A stretch of 64,000 nucleotides of DNA, from the NCBI RefSeq assembly GCF_020184175.1, contig NC_065531.1, positions 15,211,213-15,275,212 on the forward strand, given 5' to 3'. The notes below the pieces were generated by a model. The model saw only the letters and a program-made list of their open reading frames with translations, was not told the origin of the DNA and did no database searches. This document shows, in pieces, positions 47,961 to 59,450 of the stretch (within the stretch, counting starts at the first letter, position 1; each line of letters starts with the position of its first letter). Origin of the DNA: Aphis gossypii. Its lineage: Eukaryota; Arthropoda; Insecta; Hemiptera; Aphididae. A program made the position numbers and the translations under genes.

Positions 47961-48876
47961 TAAATTTTCTAAACAAAATAAAATTATCAAAATGTTTTTT
48001 TCGATTTTAAATTTATTGTTGAAAATATAATTTTATAATATAATATTGTTTACCTTAATGTTAAAAAACCACTATAATTATCAATGGCAATGTTCAATAA
48101 TATATTAGGCCATAATATTATACTATAGTATATAATGTCTAATACCTAGATTGTTGTTTAGCATGCGTCAAACGATTTATTAGTGAAACCAGTGTATCAC
48201 TTGTATTAGTGTTTTTATTGATCGTTTACGTCCGAAACATATTGTGTATATTGTGTAATATTTATTGAATAAAATATGAAATTTAACGAAAAACCACTCG
48301 AGGTTGTGCCCTGAGTTGCTGTACCAAACGCTATATTTTATTTTATTTGTATTTGTGGCCCGGCGTCGTAGGTACCATCTCTTCTAATATATATAGATGA
48401 CTACTGCAGTACTACCTATATAAGTTATCACTAGCTAGTATAGCTAGTTGAACATAAGTACTTACTAATTTTATAGTATTGTGAACTGTTTCTTATTATC
48501 GCAGCCGCCTTATATTTGCGACAGCAGTTCAAGTCAACATTATGCAACAGTTGAAGAGCATTTCAATCCCACCCGACCGTCGGTAGAAAAACAACCGACA
48601 TGCTTATCAGCATTATACGTTTCTTAGCACACGTCAAACGATATGGTCTGACCGAGTTTTATCGTCGCCACTTAAGTACCTATAAAATGTCCATCTTAAA
48701 ATCTATATAGCACTTCAAATCATTAAGCGCTAATCTTTATTATATATTATTAAATATATTATCTATAAATCGAATTCGAACCGATAAGTCCCATATAATG
48801 TAAAAGAGGGATATCAAATTATTCATATTGTAGATGAATAATTTGTAAATCGCAATGTTTAGCAATATATTATATA
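47961..48876. other. Spacer with a direct repeat
   Basis: Two near-identical 19-base copies of TTAGCA(T/C)(G/A)CGTCAAACGAT lie at 48158-48176 and 48624-48642 in the same orientation. No gene is recognised. Confidence 0.4.
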
Positions 48877-49599
48877 CAGGGATATTCACCAAACTTGGGC
48901 CTATTTTTTTTTCCATAATACAGTAATTCAAAATCTGATTTTTAGAATTTTTAAATATATAGGTACTTAAAAAGGCTATATTTTCAAACTCTTAAGATTT
49001 TTTTACTACTCGAGAATTGAAGGATAGTATGCAAACTGCGGAGATGCAAACTTCTGTTTTTCAATTGAGAACCCCCCTTTGATGTATCAAAATCACAATT
49101 CTAATAGTATACTTGTTGAGTCATTTAACTGGGTTTAATAAGAATAATGTAAATTCAAAATGGGTTTGAAAAATATGAAAATTGGGTATGAACTATGAAC
49201 ATTTTAAATCTTTATAAATTAATATTAATATTCATCAACATTTATAATTAATAAAAATTGTTCAAGTATAATAAACAATAGATCAAATATTTACAAATAT
49301 TTTATATTTCCCTTAAATATTTTAACAACAAAAAAACTACTCATTTGAATTTTGAATTAAGTAAATCAAAATCTTCAAAAAAATTATACATTAAATAATT
49401 TACAATAAAAAGGACGAACTCATTCATTTGAAAAACAGAACTACAGAAGCTTTTATTGTCACATAACTCTCCTTAAATACCTATTACAAAAAAATCTTAA
49501 TATTTGGAAAAATGGTCTTTACCTAAGTGTAATTTCAAAGATCAAAATTTACTAACATGTGAAAAAATGAGCAGTGAGTATGCTTGGTGAATCACTCTG
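48877..49599. mobile_element. TATA-flanked inverted-repeat element (Tc1/mariner-like MITE)
   Basis: A 723-bp segment begins CAGGGATATTCACCAAAC and ends, reverse-complemented, CAGAGTGATTCACCAAGC (14 of 18 matching). Both sides are flanked by TATA, consistent with a TA target duplication. The interior is AT-rich with no transposase frame, so it is nonautonomous. The superfamily is uncertain. Confidence 0.65.
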
Positions 49600-49603
49600 T
49601 ATA

Positions 49604-51573
49604 TCTTCCAATTCCTAATATAGTAAATGAAATCAGTTATCTAATCACATTACCACAACTTACTAACTTACTACTAACAAGTCCATAATAACCAACACCT
49701 GCGTTCATATCCATGTTGTATATTATTGAAAGAATGCCCCACTGGATGAGTTGTCATTGTCTTACACTCTTATGAACGTACAACATAGAAAATGTGTGTT
49801 CTGCAACAGTCCAATTTTATGTACCTAATATGATTTAACAATAGAGTGAATTGACATATTATAAAACTATTAAAAGTAGATAAGATGAAGATAGTCTGTG
49901 TATTCTAGTGGTTTTTTTATGATACTTCAGTTTTTAACTGTGTTATAAACATTTTTAAATTGTAATATATTATGCATGCATTGACTTGCTTAAAAATTTA
50001 AATATCGTAAAACCCGATGATAAAGCACAGATAATTTTCATAATATTTTTAATTGTGATAAATGATAATAATTTGTCGATTCTCCCTATTACAAGTATAA
50101 AAAATTATTACATAAAATTAGAACTTCTGAACACACATTTAATATGATGTCTCATTTATATCGTGTACATTATAAGACGGAGATAACATATAAAGCGGAT
50201 GCTGTGTATTTTTAATATTAAAATGTCTTTAGTTTAAATAGTAATTTATAGAATTTTAAACTAAGAGTATTATCTGACCCAGCTTCTAAGTTAACTTATT
50301 TTAGGTTTGTTGAGTCTTAATATTATATTAAAATTTTTTTTAAAAAAAGAAAAGTTTTTATTATAATAATATTACACTCCAATGTATATGGTTTACTAAA
50401 ATTATACATTATTTGCTAAACATTTAATTGTATTCAGTTAACACTAAATATTCAATTATAATTTATAGTGAGTAATGACCATAATATTTTAGATAACAAT
50501 AAATTATATCATATAATAATATAATATAGATATATGTTTCAAGTCTTATATTACTTATAAAGTTATAAATTATGATTAATAGTTAACGTACTTGTAAAGA
50601 TACTTTAGATAATTAAAATAATTAAATACTATATTGATTATAATTACAAACAATTAATTTATTATTCATTTTTAATACTAAAATATCCATGTATTCATAC
50701 ATAAATATATTTATTTACAATATACACATATGAGTATATAACCTAACGAGTTTTAATTGATAAATCGCTACCTAATCAGCACAGCAGCAGCTGAATCAAA
50801 TATAATAAATTATAATTTGATTTTCAAACATAATATAGATATACGATTAATTTATTTGTCTTAATTGACTCGATTGTCAGTTTGTATTAATAGTTATAGT
50901 ATACTTCATACATGTTATAACAGGTTATAAATAATAAATTTTCTGGAGGACTTTGTTCAATATATTAACTACTAAAGTATTCTAAATTCTCTATTCATTA
51001 TTCAGTATAAAGATTACTGAGTTTTTTTTCAACGCTTATCAATTGTATGTACCTATGCTGGCTTAAGTAAATAATATAGACTATAAAGTAATGGATAAAA
51101 TATTGCTTTTAAGTACATACAAATGTTTAATTAAATAGATAAAATTGTCCACTTAAATACTTAGGTATAAGTGAATATTTATCTTTGTCCAAATTTGTAG
51201 CATTTAAAATAAACGAAAATATATTAATAGAAAATTTCAAATGCTTTAACCATGTGTTATATAGTACTGGTCTACAATTAAACAAATAATAACACAATAA
51301 TACCTATAGTAAGTAGGTACAATAAAAACAAAATATTGAACTAAACTATCTTGAGAATATTTAAAATACAGGAAATATAATATATCTTCTATGATTCTAT
51401 TTGCCAGCGTAAATTAGGTTAATAGGTTATCCACTTGAAATACCCTATATTTTTTTTTTAACACACTTAAATAGTACCTAACTCTAATTATTAAATAATA
51501 TTATAACCCTTAGATAAAGAAGTTGTGGTATTGACGGTATTGTTCTTCCTACGAATTATGAATAATATTTTAA
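49604..51573. other. AT-rich stretch without a recognisable gene
   Basis: I see no ORF, RNA gene or element ends that can be supported. Confidence 0.5.
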
Positions 51574-51577
51574 TTAA

Positions 51578-51879
51578 GATGACGCTACACCCGCATATGC
51601 AGCCATTTTATAAATAAACATGTGGCTAATCTGTGTTCAATAAAACCTATTTTGTGTTATTAGTTTTAAAATTAGAGAGAATTAACCTTTTGGCTATTAT
51701 CAAAGTTAAAGATAAGAACATAATCTATGCTTAGAAATTATTTTTTAAATATCTACATTTTCGAGCTAAATAAAAAAATTTAAATTTAAACTAGAACAAA
51801 AAATTGAAAAAACCCCATCCACAGATATCGAAAGATATCGTCTACAAACGATGACAACACATGCGGGTGTAGCGTCTTC
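51578..51879. mobile_element. TTAA-flanked MITE with long inverted ends
   Basis: A 302-bp segment begins GATGACGCTACACCCGCATA and ends, reverse-complemented, GAAGACGCTACACCCGCATG; over 22 bp the ends match at 20 positions. TTAA flanks both sides (51574-51577 and 51880-51883). TTAA suggests piggyBac mobilisation, although a TA-duplicating element whose ends begin AAGA is also possible. The well-kept ends suggest fairly recent insertion. No coding capacity. Confidence 0.75.
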
Positions 51880-51883
51880 TTAA

Positions 51884-53582
51884 TATCTAGTTGACACTTT
51901 TATAATATACTAGTAATTATTTTAATAAATAAAATAAAATTATGAGTTATGGACTATTGTACTATTGTAATGCAAAATAATTCAAACATATTGTTGACTG
52001 TTCAAAAGAACATTGTATTATTGGCTCAGTTGATCTTGATAGTTACAAGGTACTCGTATATTTGTCAGTTTTTGACTATACTTGGTATACTATTGATGAC
52101 TATATCACTAACTCTTCCAATTCAGAATTGAAAACTGAAATGAATGGTTAGTTTATTTTTCTCGATCTTATATTTTAAAAAATTACTCACCCCTACAAAA
52201 AATTAGTTTTTGGATGTATCATATAACAAACTTATCTTCTTTAATTATTCATTTGTATATCAAAATATTTAATTATTATTTTTATTATTTAATTATTTAA
52301 ATACCTTCTGTTATAATGTTTTGTAAAATCATAATATCCATTGTTTTATATTTAATCAATGGTATATTGGTATAACAGTAAAAGTGTATAAGTGTATAAC
52401 CTATTTTAATTATGTATTCATACGAACAACACCAAATAACAAGTACATCATTATCATTTTTTTTATTATTAAACAGATAACATTAAACTCTTTAAAATAA
52501 GTATACGGAATATATTAACAATAAGTAAACAATTAGTTAATAACTTAGTAGTATAGGTACTATAAATTTTTACAGTGTATAACATATTTAGCAACTAATA
52601 ATTTCTAGTTTTGGAAGCTTGATTAAAGAATCAAGCCTGATAATTTGCATCTGCGCTCCGTTTGGATTATTATCAATGCATAGATATTTTTATTTCTTTT
52701 GACCCTTGAAATATATATATGCTATTTAGATGTTTCATTTTTATTAAAAATAAAATCACCTAATTAGTCATCAGTAATCACTTTCTTATTATGATTTAAT
52801 TATAGACTCAATTAATAATAAACGCATACATTAGAATTAGGTGAATACTATACAAATATTAAATTATAAATGTTCTATTTACTAGGTAGTCATATTACTT
52901 GTAATAAATACGAAAATATTCAAATGGTTTAATGTTAAAATGTTTCCTTATTAATAAACTAATGAGACGCACTATCGCTATGTTCTTTTATTTTATTAAT
53001 TAAAAATTTATAATACAAAATTCTAATTCTAAAATTTAGAATTAAAATTATTAAAATTTTAAAACTTTAAAAAAATAATAATAAAATTTAGGTTAATTTA
53101 ATAAACCTATAGCTATATGGGCACAATCATTTTTATTATATAAAATTGACATAATACGTTGAAATATTTTGTACTCATTATATTAATATATACAACACCA
53201 ACACAAACACAGTGTCATAATTTATTAACATTGAAATAAAAATATACGATAATAAGTGTCCATACTTTAAACGGGGAAGGAAGGAGTCAGGTCAAGTTAG
53301 GACAGTTAAGTAGATATTTTTGTCTTAATGATGATAAGGTTATTTAAATAGATTTGGTCTCATTAAGTTTAAAGCACTATTCAAAATGCCTAATAACGAA
53401 TAGGTATATAAATGATGAACCCGTTGCAGCTCATGTTATTCTACTAAATAAAAATTGAATTGAAACTTAAACAATTGGTCATTGAAGGTGATTTATTTTA
53501 TCCACAACGCCAAATAAACATAATTTACTTTATTTGTTGATAAATATATAAAAAAAAAACATAAAAACGAATTTGGGCCAAG
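51884..53582. other. AT-rich stretch with one small hairpin
   Basis: A perfect 8-bp stem with a 4-base loop (GCTTGATT, AAAG, AATCAAGC) lies at 52617-52636. A 60-codon ORF at 51949-52131 (+) is unassigned. No gene is recognised. Confidence 0.45.
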
Positions 53583-53586
53583 TCAG

Positions 53587-54641
53587 TTGAGACGTACGCA
53601 ATGCACACTAGTATAACACTTTACTAATCCTAAATATATGTCGATCGACTTGATTAACTTTGTATGAAATTCTACCCAGTCATTATAAAAATCCATAGTT
53701 AGAAATTTAAAGTGATATAAAAGACTATATTTTTCCATTCTGTCTAGAACTGTATCCGATAAAAAAGAGTTCTGCAACGAGTCTGTTACTCTGCATTCAA
53801 TCCGAAAAGACACATATTTACATATAAATTCCTATTTCCGCGATAAATACACGATCAACAAAAAATTTACTAAGTGTACTGCGTAGTTTGACTATTTTTC
53901 ATATAATACAACAATAATTCCCTTTGTATTAGTACACGTACAATAGAGGCTCCTTACACACTATGCGAATAGTTCGCGCGAGGACGCAATTATAATAAAT
54001 TCACGGCGAACGTTCGCCAAAGATAGCTAAAATTAAACACGTTGTTTTGACTGAGTCTATTCACGCTGAGCGAATGTTCGCATGAGGTAATGATGATTTG
54101 GCGCAATTTTAACCGCGTAAAATATTATATATAGTGTGTAAGTTTTATGTTCTAGGTATAGCATCTAGAGAACAAAATTCGCAGCGATTTCAAACCTCGT
54201 CCGCGCGTTAACTATTTGTCTATAGTTTATAAAGGCGTCCCTAACGGCTACCACAGTACCACGTTGTCTGAAAGTTTGTATAAAAAGTAGATGTTTGAAT
54301 TGCATGTTATATTAAAAGGCATCGTCAGTCTCAATTCTTTAGTCCGCAGTACCTAAATACCTACTGCGCGTTTGATTATGTGAATAAATATATGTACACA
54401 TATATACGTTTCATTAATTTACAACGAACAGAATTTATATAATTGGTAAGAACGTATAGAATTTACTTAACTCGACGACTAGTGCTACTGTGCTTTGAAA
54501 TATTCGACAACAGTGCTTGTTCAACTTTAATTTACACAAAAGATTTCCCATTTTTAAATTGGTTGATGAGTCCACACTAAAGACAACGTAGTCAAACATT
54601 TTCTTTGATGTTCGTTCAATTACCGCATGTTGAGCAAACAT
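53587..54641 (-). CDS. Unrecognised two-exon candidate gene
   Basis: Two open frames on the minus strand look more protein-like than the surrounding frames. The upstream one (about 54641-54472, from an ATG at 54641) reads FAQHAVIERTSKKMFDYVVF and runs to a donor AGTAAAT. The downstream one (about 53794-53587) reads TDSLQNSFLSDTVLDRMEKY and ends VHCVRLN before TGA. A GT-AG join that keeps frame is possible (donor after GTCGAGTTAA, acceptor after GCAGAG). A small inverted-repeat element occupies part of the intervening sequence. I recognise no domain. It may be a lineage-specific gene, a gene fragment or chance. Confidence 0.2.
53953..54142. mobile_element. Small inverted-repeat element with three GCGAA-TTCGC palindromes
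   Basis: Perfect 12-bp inverted ends (CTTACACACTAT and ATAGTGTGTAAG) bound 190 bp that is richer in G and C than its surroundings. Inside are three palindromes of the form GCGAA-N(2-3)-TTCGC, at 53965-53977, 54006-54017 and 54070-54081; the middle one extends to 14 bp. No target duplication is visible. It may be a MITE or a cluster of binding sites. Confidence 0.5.
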
Positions 54642-54662
54642 TTCAATGTTGTATGCGCACAC

Positions 54663-55448
54663 ATGAAAAACACTTACAGGTACAGACTAGGTGTTATTGT
54701 TTTTCATAATATATAATATATTATATTATTTATGTTATGTATTATATTAAATATTTATATGAATATCAGTAAAATATCTTAGGTTTTACCCATTAATTTA
54801 AGTAACAACTAGGATACAGTGTATTCGATACACAAAATTGAAAATATGTTGGTCAAACCCCAAATGATTTTTATAGTTTGGATTCGGTGGAGTCCAAACG
54901 ATTCCCGTCTATTGTTTGCTTATTTTCAAACTGCTCCCGTCTAAAATGATTTAACAAATAGGAATTCCTTAACAGTTCCTGTAAAAAAAAATCAAAAATT
55001 AAATTTAGCTCAGTCAGTTTTTTTTTTAAAAAGCAGGAGGGAGTTAATTATAGGAACATTTTGATAAATATAAAAAAATTACCCAATATATGATTTTTTT
55101 ATACTTTTTCCTATACATGCATTTTTTTCATATAATTGTGACAACAAATTTAAGTTATTATTAGATATTACTGAAAAAATATTAATTATTTATTCAAATA
55201 GTCGATACTTAATTGATTTTTTGACATTGACAGATTTCGATGTTTTGATTTCATTCAAATATTCAATAATACATAATATTTTTCACTAGTTATTTTATAT
55301 CTATAAGGATTTTTAATTATAATTTATATTTTGCAGCGACAATACCATTTTAAAGTTCGTAAACTCGTATTTTTTAAGTTGCATATTTAAATGAAAATTT
55401 CCAAAATCGATCGCAGTATAATAATTCATAATAATAATTAATAATAAA
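54663..55448. other. AT-rich spacer
   Basis: Nothing recognisable. Confidence 0.5.
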
Positions 55449-56365
55449 TCTATATTATAAGAGCAAGTCCCGATTTTTTGTCACGCATACAAATCCACAC
55501 CGTTCAACGTAACAGAATATGTTATTTTTATCTAAACACACTATTTGGTGTGAAAACGAAGTATATCTACGTGTTCCTATAATAATAGTATGTGTATCTT
55601 TGTTTCATTTATTTCTAAATGGGAACAAGTTACACAAAATAAGTTTTATATCTCTCCTGTTAAGTTTGAATTTCGACGTATATGTATAGGTATTATATAT
55701 ATATTATAATATATTAAAATTAAAGAGTTTAGTTAAGTAAACACCCACGACCCATCTGAGAATGTGTATATAGAAGTGAAGACGAATCGATTATTATTGT
55801 CGACGTATATGAGATGTGACAACGGCTCTGTACTTTGAACGGTCCTGCGGGGTTTGAAGTAGAGATCACTGCGTTCTAACTACGACTGACGAACTTAATC
55901 TTGAGACTCGAATAGTTAAGATACGAGTAGGTTAAAACATATCCAATAATAATAAAAATAATCTATGGAAAAGTAGTATAGTAAGTCAATAGCTCGCTGA
56001 TTGGTTGTATGATGAGAAAACCTACAATACGCAATGTCCGATTTTATTATTTAATAATCATCACCTATTATAGTTATTCATTTAACGACGTTATAATATT
56101 ATTATATAATATATTTCCCATTTTCCCGGTTGTAAGAATATAATGATATTATGGTGAGAAAAAAATTATTTTTATTATCTATAAGTATATTTATGATAAT
56201 TTATAAACACCTTAAATTATTATTTTTTTGCGTAGGTATAACGTATAAGGTATTACGCTTTATAGCATTTTATGATCGAAATAACTATAAGACAAAGAAA
56301 AAACCCCATAATTTGCAAAGCAATTATCCACGGGGGTGGATCACACGTACGCGGTTGACAGCTAG
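55449..56365 (+). mobile_element. Probable nonautonomous Helitron
   Basis: A 917-bp segment starts TCTATATTATAAGAGCAAG, preceded by A, and ends CTAG followed by T, as expected for Helitron insertion between A and T. Twenty bases before the CTAG end is a perfect hairpin at 56326-56341 (ATCCAC, GGGG, GTGGAT), the 3' feature expected of Helitrons. The 5' terminus resembles arthropod Helitron starts (TCTATA.TAT.A..GAG). There is no Rep/helicase coding region. The 79-codon ORF at 56151-56390 (+) overlaps the 3' end and is incidental. There is no target duplication, as expected for the class. Confidence 0.6.
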
Positions 56366-58780
56366 TAATAATATAAATGTGTATGTATAATATATCTAAT
56401 ATACTAGTAGGTAGTAGCAATTATAGTACATTATATACTTAAATAATAATCATTGTTTTGTAAGCAAGTATAAAGCAAGGGAAAAAATATCACGTAATAA
56501 TTGGTAAAAAAATTCGGACTCTAGTTGTTTGTCCTTTGATGATTTAACAAATCTCATTTGTAAAAGTTCCTGAACTACAAAATCAATAATCATTCAGGGT
56601 TTGACCAAATTATTTTGTATATTCTAGGTTTTACCGGTATTCATACTTTTACCATAATATACATATGTGTATAAGTTTAATCCAAAAAGTTATTTACTTA
56701 ATCATTTATACTATATAATAATATACATATAACCTACTATATACAGGATTTAACTACTTAACTTAGTGGCCTCGCAAATGGACCACTGAATTGTTGATAA
56801 TTACTTATTAATGGTCTTTAAATTTTATTCTTTTCCGATAGCTCAATAGACAATATTACATCAAAATACGCTAAAATGTTCAATCCTCTTACAAATATCT
56901 TAATTTTGGGCTATCAATATAATCATGATTAAAAATTACCGCATATTATGAAATTCCAATAATTTAATATGTTATAATAGATATAAGATGCAATTGATAT
57001 TTATTGATATTGATATGTATCTATGACACTTGATATTATAATTTATAATAACTTAAGCTTAATTCAGTGCAATCAGTCATCGATGGCCGTGGTATAAATA
57101 ACTAAAAAGAAACCCATATTAATTATATATTCGCACCTGCCGCAGGCTGTTTATCTTTGTCAAAAATGAGTATTTCTTTAAATTAATTTTAAATACATAA
57201 AATTCTATCGGGCCACTTGATTTGTACTCAATTATTCAAGTATTAAATTTAACATAATTGATAATAAACATCATAATGTTCTGGAATATTGAGAAGTTAT
57301 TATAGAATATTATACTCATCAGTTTTCAAATAATTCTAGCATTTATAATTTATAAATAAATACATTATTCATTAAACTATAATTTTTGCTAATAGTAATG
57401 AAATATGATTCTCGTAATTATTTTAATATATAAATTTTAATTTTTAAATATGAAACGACTCCATAAATATATGATATTTATGGGGTAAAATAAATAAGAT
57501 TATATATTTATAAGAAGTTAATTATTTTTATGGAGGTCTGAACACAGTACCGCTATCATCTATACGACCACAAGTATTTAGTGTATAATGTATATTGTAT
57601 ATATATTATTGTTCATTTGATTGACATGTTTTAGTGTTTTATTTAACTATATTATATACTTATAAGTTTTAACCTATATAAATATAAGTACTAAGTATGT
57701 TTGATTTTAAATCACCAATAAAATTATTTTCGTAAAATAATAACCTCTATGTGTTCAAAATTATATTCATATATAAGTGTTTTACATCTGTACTGTAAAA
57801 CTTGTTTTACAATAATGTTTTTTATTTTCCTATGATAATGAACTCTTTAGATCCCTACTATTCAAAACTATCTCTTTTTAAGATTTTCCATCATTCTTGA
57901 ATTTATTCTATTGACTGTATTATTAACTGTTAAACACTCAAAATTACATTAAACCACTTAAGTATTCATTGATATTATGAAATTACACACTTAAACGTGG
58001 TTATAATAAAGTTTGCCATCAGTCATCAGCAAATGAATAAATCAAAGTCCTTATATAGTTCCTATGTGTTCGGCACACTCCACCACTCCAATGCTCCAGT
58101 TAAAGATTTCTTGCATGATGGATATGTGCGCACTCTGAATTTGATCCATTTTATGATTCAGTATCATACTTATAGCAGTCATATTTACGGGGAAAGATTA
58201 AAAGGATATATCTCCTCTCTTGGCTCTCTTTTCTTTTTTAATCTTATATATTTATATGATTATGGCTGTGTTTTTTCATTTATCACTTAATCTGTAAGTA
58301 ATAAGATATTGAAACGTTTGGCGCCGACAATTTTAGTCATATCTCCCTCCTCAAAGAAATCCCAAACACGCCACTAATACTAGTATTATACGATAATAAT
58401 ATATGATACGATGATATTATTTGGTATGAGATGTGAAAACATAATTTGTTATTATTCTATTGCACTAAATGACTCAATATCAATTATTGATACCCAATAT
58501 CTCTTAATTTGACAAATAAATTATTAATTAGTAATTATACTTATTTATCTTTGAACGTAAGAAATTATTATTATCTTAAAAACTCTCTTTTTAATATCCT
58601 ATTAAATAAGGTGATCACTGATCATATTAAGTACTTATGTCTTATGAGTTATAATATCTTAGCAGTTAGTAGTCAATAGTAATCACCTATACTATTATAG
58701 CCATTTTAGTCATCAGTCATCACTTATAACTGTTATACATAATGTATTTTAACATTTTATATCCTTTATAAAACATACAT
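56366..58780. other. AT-rich stretch with a transposon-end fragment
   Basis: A 97-codon ORF at 57997-58290 (+) has no domain I recognise. Just after it, at about 58320-58378, the sequence ends CAAACACGCCACTAATAC, the complement of a GTGGCGTGTTTGG-type end similar to other elements in this window; no partner left end is clear. The ORF is therefore probably transposon-derived. Confidence 0.4.
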
Positions 58781-59450
58781 TTTAAATTCTGAACGGAGCG
58801 ACGATGAATTATGAATTTATTGGTTAATAAAATTGGTTCATAAATACGTGATAGGGTTTCTTGTATCTGTCGTCACTTTTTGAAATGAAAATGAATAATT
58901 GTAGCTACTTGAAATTTTTCCCAAATATTTATAATAGTATTTTCTAGGCACTGCAATATCTACGGTATGATTTTAAATGCATCTTTTTGAACTATTATTC
59001 ATAGTTATTCTAAACATTTTTTTTTTTTTTATAAATATTGATAAGATTAATTTTTAAACTCAATCAAAAACATATATATTAAAGGATGTGAGTAAAATTT
59101 ACTAGTAAGAATTTAAAGTTATCGAATATACAAAACAACTTTTTTTTTTTTTTTGATGTTTCATGTTTGAATTTCTAAAAAGTTTGAATGTTGAAAAATT
59201 TCATTAAAATTGCGAAAATTGTAAATTATTTTATAGTTAAAATCTTATTATATTTCATATACTCCATTATACTCCAATTTTATAGTAATTATAATAGTTA
59301 TATGAACATTAAATATCAAGTTTTTCATAAATCGGCCTTAAAACAACCCAAAAGTATTAAGCTTATAAAGGCAATTCAAGTGTAAATTTGTACAAAGTTG
59401 GATACATATTTTTTATGAATGTTAAAATTGGAAAGTTAAATGAAAAATAA
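58781..59450. repeat. Dispersed aphid-type repeat, copy 2
   Basis: It begins with AATTCTGAACGGAGCGACGATGAAT and continues through a TGTATCTGTCGTCAC block and AT-rich homopolymer tracts, parallel to the copy at 47440-47960. The 65-codon ORF at 59188-59385 is low-complexity and not supported. Confidence 0.4.
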
